A stretch of DNA of 6,425 bases from Acidobacteriaceae bacterium (lineage in GTDB: Bacteria; Acidobacteriota; Terriglobia; Terriglobales; Acidobacteriaceae). Positions 1 to 6,318 of this stretch are shown one piece after another. The DNA is taken from assembly GCA_030040115.1 (NCBI GenBank), contig JASHUH010000165.1:1-6425 (forward strand). Direction: 5' to 3'. A model generated the notes under the pieces. It was given only the letters and a program-made list of their open reading frames with translations. It was not told where the DNA came from and did not search any database. A program made the translations under genes and the position numbers. Numbering within the stretch: the first letter of the stretch is position 1; each line of letters begins with the position of its first letter.

Positions 1-2999
1 ATATCGCCGTACGTCCCTTCAGCCGGTTGCGCGAGCGCCGTCGAGGCGTTGGTAATGCAATTCTTGAGGACTGAGCCGCACTGGTTGTCCGGTGCGCTGA
101 TCACATTAGGCCGTTCGACGCCGTCCCGGCTGGTGTTGGCCGGATCGCCAGACACAACGACGTTGAACGGGGTGCCGGACTGAGCCGTGAAAATGGCGTC
201 CGCCATCCAGCCCGCCGCCACCTCCCGCAGCAATCCCCCTGAATGGCTGAAGAACGGCAAACTATAGACGGGGCTTAGGACGAAGCGCTGCGGAACGCTG
301 AGCGCCGAATTGCCGTAGTCGAGCGCAAAGTCGTAAGGGTCCATGGGCGCGCCGCTGTCGTTCGAATCCTGGCTGACATCGAGATCCTTGGACCAGGTGT
401 AGGAGGCACCCATCGTCAGACCATGATTGAGGCGCTGCGTCAGAACCACATTGAGCGCATCGTAATTCGACCACACACCAGGGTCGAGAGTACGGATGCT
501 GCCGAAGTTCTGGTTCGGCCGGTCGGCCGCTACGAACGGATTCACGCTGGGCTGGGGCTCGTTGCTGTACCAGCTTGTGTCGAGATGATAGGTGTGGCTG
601 CCGATGTATTGAACATCCAAAGCCGCACTGGACCAAAGCGTCCGCCCCACATCCAAACTCCACTGTTTCATCGCCGCCGGCGGAAAGTAACGGGGAAGCG
701 TCACGGCGGTGACGGTGTTGGCGGCAGGCGTGGTGGCCGATCCCCCACCGGAAGGATTGGCGAAGCTGAGCTGCGCGCTCGGAGAACTGTTCCAGGTTGC
801 CGCGGTCGAAATCGGCGGATTGGTGTCCAGCAGCGTATAGTTGTTGGTTTGGACGGGGTTGTAGAAAAAGCCAAAACCTCCGCGCACCACCCAGGCGTGG
901 GTAACGCGATAAGCGAAACCTAAGCGCGGCGCCCAGCCCAGGCGCCAGGGATTGACGAGCGGATAATCCGGGTCGGGAATAGTCGTCGGAATCAGCGCCG
1001 TCTGCGCGGCGTTGAGAACCGTTGCATAGCCTGTGGGGCTAAAGGGGACCGTATCGAGTTCGTAGCGCAGGCCAAGGTTCAGTGTGAGCTTCGGAATAAC
1101 ATCCCATTTGTCTTGGACGTAAAATCCGTCGCGCCATTGCTCGCCCGAACCCCTGACCTCGGGGGCCGGGGTCTGGACCGAGTCCGGCAAGCCGAGCATG
1201 AAGTCGGCCGGCGCGCCTGCCGCGCTCCCCGGAGAGCTGATGGCGCCCGTGAAGTCGAACAAACCCTGCGGATCGTTCACCGCCTTGCGCGTGGTGAGGG
1301 CGCGATCGAAATCGACGCCTGCCACGATAGCGTGCTTCCCGAAAGTGAAGTTCAGCGCGTCCGAAATCACCCACGCCTCATCGGTCTGGAACCAGTTGGT
1401 GCCACCGGTGCCCGCGCCGGTGTATCCCGAGATCTCAACGTATGGGATTCCCGGATTGGCTGTCATATAGTCGAAAGCGCCATTCCCACCGATCGCACCG
1501 TCCAGTGTCTCGGCAAGTGCGTCCGTGCCGGGCACCTCGTAGTATGCACTGGCGTAAGTCGTGTCAAAATAATTGCGCCCAAAGCGGAAATCGTTGACGA
1601 GGCGGGGCGAGAGAATCTGGGTGTAGTCCGCCACGAAGTTGCTTTGCGTGTTGGGGGCGTACGTGGCGTCGTTCGCGAACGGCGCCCCGGAGAAAGGGCT
1701 GCCCGACTGGTAAACGTAGCGGAAGAACAGCCGGGTCTTGCTGCTGAGGTTTTCGTCGATACGGAATAGGTACTGATTGAAGTTGCTGTCCGAGGCGATG
1801 GGCACCTCCAGGTTATCCGTCAGGGCGTAACCACTGGCCGTGGCGTTGCTCGTCACGTTGGGCATGGGGATCACTTGCAGGAACTGCTGGGCGACCGGCG
1901 AAATGCACGCCGCCGCGATAATGTTGCCTGAGACGCAACTGGGATCGTAGGAATCGGTCAACGGCGTCGACAGCTCCGTGAAGTTGCCTTGCCGCATCAG
2001 CGGCGTCATCACGGTGTAGGTGTCGGATGGCGACTCGTCGTAGCGCAAGCCTTGGTAGTCAAACATGAAGAAGGTGCGGCTCTTCCCGTTATAGATGTGG
2101 GGAATGAGCACTGGGCCGCCGAGTTCGGCGTTGTATTGGTTGAAGTGATACGGTTCCTTGGCGATGGGCGTGGTTGAAAAATCGTACGTGTTGGCGTTCA
2201 GCCCTGTGTTGCCTACGTCCTCCGAGAAACTGCCGTGGAGTTGGTCGGCGCCGCTTCGCGTCACGGCATTGATGTGTACCCCCATATAGTTGCCGTACTG
2301 AGCCGAGTACGTCCCCGTCAGCACGTTGACCTCCTGCACGGCCGCCGGATCGGGACGGACGTTGTCGGTCATGTAAAGCGCGTTCATCAGCGTGACGCCG
2401 TCGAGGGTGACGTCGTTCTGGATCTGCCTGGTCCCGGCGCCTTCGAATCGCTCGCCGGGAGGGTTGCCCTGAGGACTGTCGCCATTGAGCATCACGGCCG
2501 AGTTCGTGGTGGCGAGCTTTAGCGGATCTTCACCGTTTACGGGCAACTGAGCGATGCTGTTCGCCGGAATCGTTTGACCGATCACGGGGTCGTCGGTGGC
2601 AATCGGCGGCGAGGCGGTCGTAACCTCGACCGAGGTTGAGACCGAGCCGACGCGCAGGACAAAGTCGGTGAGCGCCGTCTGGTTGTTCACGACGATAATA
2701 TTCGTGTGCACCACCGTGACGAAGCCCTGGGCCTTCACCGTGATGGTGTAGGCGCCGACGGGAATGTAGAGGATGTTGTAAATCCCAGCCCCGTTAGTGG
2801 TCGCAGGGTATGCTATCTGGGTGCCGGTATTGACGGCGCTTACGCTCGCCCCGGCAACAACGGCGCCCGACGGATCGGTGACCGTGCCCGACAGACTGGT
2901 GGACGAGGCGACTTGCGCCCCCGCCGGCACCGCCAGGCCCGCCAGAATCAGCGCGAACATAAGAACCACGAACAAACTGGGCAGGAGTCGTTTCTTCAT
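1..2999 (-). CDS. TonB-dependent receptor, Oar-like, with N-terminal carboxypeptidase-regulatory-like domain (3' end cut by window edge)
   Basis: An unbroken reading frame of 999 codons starts at the ATG at 2999 and runs off the left edge with no stop. Residues 1-28 form a Sec signal peptide (MKKR, a long hydrophobic core, then AGA before Gln29). Residues about 36-117 are a carboxypeptidase-regulatory-like beta-sandwich (SGTVTDPSGAVVAGASV, then IPVGAYTITVKAQGF). Residues about 140-257 are the plug, with LPVNG, NDVTLDGV, QEVNVLTGTYSAQYG and INAVTRSG. The rest reads as barrel strands and surface loops (FFMFDYQGLRYD, ISPVAQQFLQVIPMPN, LTLNLGLRYELDTVPFSP, VTHAWVVRGGFGFFYNP, HTYHLDTSWY). Two loop cysteine pairs are visible, one near residues 348-359 (PSCVSG, AAACIS) and one close to the window edge. 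The family is an outer-membrane ligand importer powered by TonB-ExbBD; Oar-like members are abundant in Acidobacteriota and their ligands are mostly unknown. Family members usually have about 1000-1150 residues, so roughly 60-100 residues are probably missing. The family is certain; the substrate is not. Confidence 0.95.
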   Translation of the reverse strand, partial: MKKRLLPSLFVVLMFALILAGLAVPAGAQVASSTSLSGTVTDPSGAVVAGASVSAVNTGTQIAYPATTNGAGIYNILYIPVGAYTITVKAQGFVTVVHTNIIVVNNQTALTDFVLRVGSVSTSVEVTTASPPIATDDPVIGQTIPANSIAQLPVNGEDPLKLATTNSAVMLNGDSPQGNPPGERFEGAGTRQIQNDVTLDGVTLMNALYMTDNVRPDPAAVQEVNVLTGTYSAQYGNYMGVHINAVTRSGADQLHGSFSEDVGNTGLNANTYDFSTTPIAKEPYHFNQYNAELGGPVLIPHIYNGKSRTFFMFDYQGLRYDESPSDTYTVMTPLMRQGNFTELSTPLTDSYDPSCVSGNIIAAACISPVAQQFLQVIPMPNVTSNATASGYALTDNLEVPIASDSNFNQYLFRIDENLSSKTRLFFRYVYQSGSPFSGAPFANDATYAPNTQSNFVADYTQILSPRLVNDFRFGRNYFDTTYASAYYEVPGTDALAETLDGAIGGNGAFDYMTANPGIPYVEISGYTGAGTGGTNWFQTDEAWVISDALNFTFGKHAIVAGVDFDRALTTRKAVNDPQGLFDFTGAISSPGSAAGAPADFMLGLPDSVQTPAPEVRGSGEQWRDGFYVQDKWDVIPKLTLNLGLRYELDTVPFSPTGYATVLNAAQTALIPTTIPDPDYPLVNPWRLGWAPRLGFAYRVTHAWVVRGGFGFFYNPVQTNNYTLLDTNPPISTAATWNSSPSAQLSFANPSGGGSATTPAANTVTAVTLPRYFPPAAMKQWSLDVGRTLWSSAALDVQYIGSHTYHLDTSWYSNEPQPSVNPFVAADRPNQNFGSIRTLDPGVWSNYDALNVVLTQRLNHGLTMGASYTWSKDLDVSQDSNDSGAPMDPYDFALDYGNSALSVPQRFVLSPVYSLPFFSHSGGLLREVAAGWMADAIFTAQSGTPFNVVVSGDPANTSRDGVERPNVISAPDNQCGSVLKNCITNASTALAQPAEGTYGD

Positions 3000-3005
3000 A
3001 GTGGT

Positions 3006-3010
3006 CTCCT
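3006..3010 (-). promoter_or_regulatory. Ribosome binding site of the TonB-dependent receptor
   Basis: AGGAG on the minus strand lies 6 nt before the ATG at 2999. It fixes the start, and the signal peptide begins directly at that codon. Confidence 0.8.
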
Positions 3011-3040
3011 CATAGTGTTGAAGTCGGTCTGTTATGTGTG

Positions 3041-3061
3041 GGATGCCAAGCTTGGCCATCC
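3041..3061. repeat. Interrupted palindrome upstream of the receptor gene (candidate operator)
   Basis: GGATGCCAAGCTTGGC followed by one unpaired C and then ATCC. The central 12 bp (GCCAAGCTTGGC, 3045-3056) are a perfect palindrome, and the outer GGAT/ATCC arms pair across the bulged base. It sits 42-62 nt before the receptor start. A weak -10-like CATAAC on the minus strand (3031-3036) lies just downstream, which would put the palindrome over the -35 region. The repeat is visible in the sequence; its role as a protein-binding site is inferred. The rest of the 3000-3199 gap shows no gene, clear terminator or strong promoter. Confidence 0.45.
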
Positions 3062-3199
3062 GGTGTGCGGCGCATGTGGGACGTGGATCGTCTTCTCCAA
3101 GCGCTTTTTCAGGGTCCGATTACAAGTCTTCAAGCGGTAGCAAATCTAAACCTGATCTTTGGCGCGTCGACAATCGCGAGGGCGGCTTTTCGGGCGGCC

Positions 3200-4813
3200 T
3201 TACGCGTTTTGCCGGACTGCGGACCATTCCGCCTCGCCATACTCTCCGAGCGTCACCTTGCCGCTCATCGATCCACCCTCCACCGTCCCAGTAAACGCAT
3301 AATGGATCGCATTTCCACCCACGGGCATCAGGCTGTGAAACGCAATCTGGTTTGCGTGGACGTCTCCTTGAAGATCTCCGTTATAGATTTCACCCTGATG
3401 GGCTCCGCTCACTCGATTGCCATTCTGCTCCAGCAGGAACCGTTGCGATCCTTCTCCCCTCAGATACTTCAGAGATACATTCCAAATGCCCGCAATGTCT
3501 GCCGGAGTCCCCTGCGGAATTTCCGGAGCGGTAAAGCTGGGAGGCGCGGAGAGGGTCTTATATAGAGCTTCAGCCACCACCTGATAATCGCCCGGCATCA
3601 TCATGTAAGGCATAATTTGCACGAAGCTTTGCATGTGATCGGGCCGATTGCCCCGGGCGCTCATAAATTGAATTCTGGGCGTGGCGGCGTCCAGTGTGGC
3701 CGCTAACTCCGTGCCGGTAATTTTCAGCACATTGCCATCCCAGTGAATGCGCAGCATCGGCGCATGATTCGAGAGGTCCTCGGGCATAATGTACTCGGTC
3801 GTCACCGAGGGCAGCGGCTTCACTTTGTTTTCGATATATCCGAGCCATTCCTTCCAGGTGTTCCACTCCGCGTCGTGGTCGCGCCGCGTCCACATCTCCA
3901 CCGCGGTCAACATGCCCATGATTTCTTCTTTTCCCACCTTCATCGACCGGCCTACATTGTGGTGGGGCGCGGCTTGGAAAAAGGCGGCTTGGACGAGATC
4001 TTTCTGGCCTAGCAGCAATCCCGCGCACTGCGGACCGCGCAAACACTTCCCGCCGCTATAGCCGACAAAGGTTGCGCCGGCCTGCAGATGGATGTTCGGA
4101 ATCGTCAACATTTCCGCCGCCGCGTCCACGAATACGGGAATTCCCTTTGGTCTCGCCGCCTGGCAGATGTTGGCGATGCTCATCGGACCCTTGGCCGCAA
4201 GCGGAGAAGAAAGGATGTAAATCATCGCCGTCTGCGGGCCCATGCTCCGGTCCAATTCTTCCGGCGTGTCGACTTCGACCACATTCACCCCAAGCAGGCG
4301 CGCGCCGATGTCGTAGGGGTTGCGCGAATGCTTGGGAATAATGACCTGGTTCTTGAAGCCGGCCATGTAGGGCATCTTCTGCGATTTTTCCACGTTGGTT
4401 CCAGCAATACAGGCTGCTGTGGCCTCGCTAATCGCAGATGCGCAACCGGCGGTCACTATGCCCCACTCCGCTCCAGTGATCGCAGCCAGGCGCGCGCCTA
4501 CCGCCATCATCAATTCATCCAGATGCACGTAGTGCTTCGACGCCTCATCCATCGCCTGTTTCACTTCCGGCAGGGTAAGAGAGCCGCTGATAATCGTGTA
4601 CGTCCCTTTGCAATTGACAATCGGCCGGACCCCAATGGCTTCATATAAATTGGGGCCCACCGGGACAGAAGCGGAGTGGCCGTCCTGGGCGGGCGCTGCG
4701 CTCGGCCATAGTGCGCTTGCCGCTCCCGCGACTCCAGCAACCGCGGACCGCTGAAGAAACTTCCGCCTGCTAACGCCCGAAGCTTTTGAGAACACTTCTT
4801 CGCCAACTTTCAT
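3200..4813 (-). CDS. Tat-exported PLP-dependent enzyme of the SelA / D-glucosaminate-6-phosphate ammonia-lyase-like family, with C-terminal beta domain
   Basis: This is a 537-residue protein. Residues 1-42 are a twin-arginine signal (SRRKFLQ at 15-21, an Ala/Gly/Val-rich core, then APA before Gln43). Residues about 55-425 have the fold-type I PLP layout of SelA-like proteins: TAGCAS at 121-126 for the phosphate cup, D230 in FVDAAAE for the pyridine nitrogen, and K256 in SGGKCLRGPQ as the probable Schiff-base lysine. SMKVGKEE (290-297) is also typical of this group. Residues about 436-537 form a separate beta-rich domain with repeated Gly/Trp strands (DIAGIWNVSL, LLEQNGNRVSGAHQG, FTGTVEGGSMSGKVTLGEYG). 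It looks lipocalin-like, though that fold is inferred. Known relatives include bacterial selenocysteine synthase and D-glucosaminate-6-phosphate ammonia-lyase. Export and the added domain argue against a selenocysteine role, so an elimination reaction on an aminated or hydroxylated sugar acid is a more reasonable guess. The ATG at 4813 was chosen over an upstream in-frame TTG at 4873 because of its ribosome site and the short Tat n-region. Confidence 0.9.
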   Translation of the reverse strand: MKVGEEVFSKASGVSRRKFLQRSAVAGVAGAASALWPSAAPAQDGHSASVPVGPNLYEAIGVRPIVNCKGTYTIISGSLTLPEVKQAMDEASKHYVHLDELMMAVGARLAAITGAEWGIVTAGCASAISEATAACIAGTNVEKSQKMPYMAGFKNQVIIPKHSRNPYDIGARLLGVNVVEVDTPEELDRSMGPQTAMIYILSSPLAAKGPMSIANICQAARPKGIPVFVDAAAEMLTIPNIHLQAGATFVGYSGGKCLRGPQCAGLLLGQKDLVQAAFFQAAPHHNVGRSMKVGKEEIMGMLTAVEMWTRRDHDAEWNTWKEWLGYIENKVKPLPSVTTEYIMPEDLSNHAPMLRIHWDGNVLKITGTELAATLDAATPRIQFMSARGNRPDHMQSFVQIMPYMMMPGDYQVVAEALYKTLSAPPSFTAPEIPQGTPADIAGIWNVSLKYLRGEGSQRFLLEQNGNRVSGAHQGEIYNGDLQGDVHANQIAFHSLMPVGGNAIHYAFTGTVEGGSMSGKVTLGEYGEAEWSAVRQNA

Positions 4814-4819
4814 CGCTCG

Positions 4820-4824
4820 CCTCC
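4820..4824 (-). promoter_or_regulatory. Ribosome binding site that fixes the start of the SelA-like gene
   Basis: GGAGG on the minus strand is followed by a 6-nt spacer (CGAGCG) and the ATG at 4813. The upstream in-frame TTG at 4873 has no comparable site, so the 20-residue N-terminal extension is very unlikely. Confidence 0.85.
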
Positions 4825-4966
4825 GCAAGCAGAGTTGTTTTAAGGACTCTTTGCCGGCGCGGTCGCGCGCCAAAACCCTTTGCAGCAGGAATGCAATCCA
4901 CCGTTCGGGATCCCAAGACTTGAGAGACCCCCGGGGGGCAAGACGCCCAGGTTTGACACGACAATA

Positions 4967-4992
4967 AGTGCCGAAAGCTACAGTCCCGAAAG
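4967..4992. repeat. Tandem near-identical 11-mers with 15-bp period
   Basis: AGTGCCGAAAG (4967-4977) and AGTCCCGAAAG (4982-4992) differ at one base, and both are followed by C. They sit in the predicted leader, about 100-125 nt downstream of the expected transcription start. They could be a regulator site, a small duplication or chance. Confidence 0.4.
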
Positions 4993-5046
4993 CAGTTTAT
5001 GGGCGAATCGATTATGCCTCGTCCAGAAAAATCGAAGCCATCACGC

Positions 5047-5060
5047 CCGATGATCATCGG
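5047..5060. repeat. 14-bp perfect palindrome downstream of the promoter (candidate operator)
   Basis: CCGATGATCATCGG reads the same on both strands without a spacer. It lies about 33-46 nt after the predicted transcription start of the SelA-like gene, a position where a bound repressor would block elongation. The symmetry is directly visible; regulator binding is inferred. Confidence 0.45.
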
Positions 5061-5098
5061 TTCATGAGGAAAGAAGGGAAGCGCATTCAATTTCGCCT

Positions 5099-5127
5099 AT
5101 CGTAAGGAGGCACACATGAATTGTCAA
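5099..5127 (-). promoter_or_regulatory. Sigma-70 promoter of the SelA-like gene
   Basis: On the minus strand, TTGACA (5127-5122) matches the -35 consensus exactly. A 17-nt spacer follows, then TACGAT (5104-5099), a 4-of-6 match to the -10 box. The bases just before the -35 are A/T-rich (AAATCATTTTA), which may act as an UP element. The site is about 31 nt beyond the lactonase stop, so the SelA-like gene can be transcribed independently of the oxidase-lactonase pair. The expected start is near 5092. Confidence 0.65.
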
Positions 5128-5158
5128 CAGTAAAATGATTTCGTGCCCACCCTTCCGT

Positions 5159-6295
5159 TTATAGAATGGCGATGCTTCGCAATCCTGGCGCGGAAGCCAC
5201 GAGCACCGGTGGACCGAGCCGTCCGCTCAGTGGATCAATCGGCATTCGGACCACCCCTTGCATCGCATCGCTCAGCGCGATCAGGGCGCTCCCGCCGTTC
5301 TCGATCACCATCGCGCGAATCTCGCCGGGGCTCTCGCATTGCGGCCGCGCCGCAGCCAGCCTGCCACTCGCGGCGTCCACCTTCCAGCAACGGACGCGCC
5401 TCTCATCGGCCGTATACAGAAAATCGCCGCAAGGATGAAGGGCCATGCTGACTCCGGGCCCGGTTTCCACCCGCTCCGCACGGGCCAAAATCCGGCCGCC
5501 CACTGGATCGTATGCATATCCGGAAACTGTCCCTTCGCGCCCGCTCGCCACGTAGAGCCAGCGCCCCTCCGGATGCAGGATGATCTGCCTGGGTCCGCTC
5601 CCCGCATCGAGCGCATAGCGCTGCCGCACTGCCAGGCCGCCATCTTGCAGCTCCAGGACCGTCAGCCGGTCCGTTCCCTGATCCACGGCCAACGCGCGCC
5701 GCCCCGTCGTGTCGAAGACTGCCATTTGCGGATGCGCGCCCTCCTGATGCTCTGCGCAATCACCGCACCCGGTCTCTTTCAGGATTCCGGTCACGCGCCC
5801 CAACCGCCCATCCTCGCCGATCGGGAGTATGTTGTAGGCGCCGCCTCCGTCGATTGCAACCATCGCGCTTCTGCCGTCCGGCGACAAACTCAGGTGACGC
5901 GGCGCCGTAGCGGAGAGCGAAAGAGCCCTGCGGTTCACAAACGCCAGTTTTCCATCCGCATCCACGGCATAGGCCTCGACGGTTCCGGCAGGCAATCCCG
6001 CATGCCGGCTGATTTCGTTCACGGCGTAAAGGCATCGCCGATGGGGATGCAACGTGAGCCACACGGGCGCGGCGCTGGCAACCACTTGCCGCAGTTTCCA
6101 TGGTTCACCGGCGACGCCATAAACGCGGATTTCGTGCTGCGCCCCAAGCCCCGCGTGCGCTCCGGGCATGGTCCCAAGAAACGCAATGCGCGCTCCGCGC
6201 GTCATCGCCCGCGCCCAGCCCGTCCGCGCAGCGACGGGCGCAAAGCCCATCATGCGCACGAAGGCTCTGCGGCTCAATTGCGCGTTCTTCGTCAC
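5159..6295 (-). CDS. Lactonase-family seven-bladed beta-propeller (6-phosphogluconolactonase-like), Tat-type signal
   Basis: This is a 378-residue protein from the GTG at 6295. SRRAFVR at residues 8-14 is a twin-arginine motif, followed by a weakly hydrophobic stretch to about residue 30, so it is probably exported. The remainder shows the repeated blades of the bacterial lactonase (Pgl/YbhE-like, PF10282-type) family: WLTLHPHRRCLYAVNE (79-94), APRHLSLSPDGR (131-142), AHPQMAVFDTTGRRALAVDQ (187-206), GSGPRQIILHPEGRWLYVAS (232-251), and near the end GVSMALHPCGDFLYTADE. Family members hydrolyse 6-phosphogluconolactone or other lactones, and many paralogues are uncharacterised. Export makes a cytoplasmic pentose-phosphate role unlikely and points to a non-phosphorylated lactone. 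An earlier GTG at 6322 would give 387 residues and a 4-bp overlap with the upstream stop, but it lacks a ribosome site. Co-transcription with the FAD oxidase upstream is very likely. Confidence 0.88.
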   Translation of the reverse strand: MTKNAQLSRRAFVRMMGFAPVAARTGWARAMTRGARIAFLGTMPGAHAGLGAQHEIRVYGVAGEPWKLRQVVASAAPVWLTLHPHRRCLYAVNEISRHAGLPAGTVEAYAVDADGKLAFVNRRALSLSATAPRHLSLSPDGRSAMVAIDGGGAYNILPIGEDGRLGRVTGILKETGCGDCAEHQEGAHPQMAVFDTTGRRALAVDQGTDRLTVLELQDGGLAVRQRYALDAGSGPRQIILHPEGRWLYVASGREGTVSGYAYDPVGGRILARAERVETGPGVSMALHPCGDFLYTADERRVRCWKVDAASGRLAAARPQCESPGEIRAMVIENGGSALIALSDAMQGVVRMPIDPLSGRLGPPVLVASAPGLRSIAIL

Positions 6296-6301
6296 CTGTT
6301 T

Positions 6302-6306
6302 CTCCC
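6302..6306 (-). promoter_or_regulatory. Ribosome binding site supporting the GTG at 6295
   Basis: GGGAG on the minus strand lies 6 nt before the GTG at 6295. The alternative GTG at 6322 is preceded by GATGTCGATACGCG, with no purine-rich site, so the later start is favoured. Confidence 0.65.
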
Positions 6307-6318
6307 GCCGGGCGTCGC

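Larger units (their letters stand above)
4814..5092 (-). other. Long predicted 5' leader of the SelA-like gene, with hairpins
   Basis: If transcription starts about 7 nt after the -10 box, the mRNA has a leader of about 279 nt. Two simple hairpins lie side by side just before the ribosome site: GGCGCG/CGCGCC with a 4-nt loop (4856-4871) and AGAGT/ACTCT with a 10-nt loop (4831-4850, 6 nt from the GGAGG). A smaller GGGC/GCCC stem lies at 4936-4948, next to a C5G5 run at 4928-4937. None is followed by a U-tract, so they do not look like terminators. I do not recognise a known riboswitch class. No convincing protein-coding gene is present here. Confidence 0.4.

Noticed and set aside
423..923. Plus-strand open frames opposite the TonB-dependent receptor
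   Set aside because: They overlap a receptor frame that is continuous from 2999 to the window edge, and their products are low-complexity Arg/Gly/Val-rich sequence.
3180..3198. GC-rich repeat after the SelA-like stop as a terminator
   Set aside because: GGGCGGC occurs twice as a direct repeat 12 bp apart, not inverted, so it does not form a hairpin, and no T-tract follows.
3200..4813. Calling this gene selA (selenocysteine synthase)
   Set aside because: It has a Tat signal and an extra C-terminal domain, and no selB, selC or selD is seen nearby. Only the fold and PLP motifs are shared.
4814..4873. 20-residue N-terminal extension of the SelA-like protein from TTG at 4873
   Set aside because: The ATG at 4813 has GGAGG at ideal spacing, and a short n-region before SRRKFLQ fits Tat signals better.
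4953..4984. Plus-strand TTGACA as a second promoter
   Set aside because: No acceptable -10 box lies at 16-18 nt, and no plus-strand gene follows.
4770..5090. Minus-strand open frame of 106 codons through the leader, overlapping the start of the SelA-like gene
   Set aside because: It starts with TTG, has no ribosome site there or at the internal ATG (5057), shows no recognisable domain, and overlaps the next gene out of frame. A leader peptide cannot be fully excluded.
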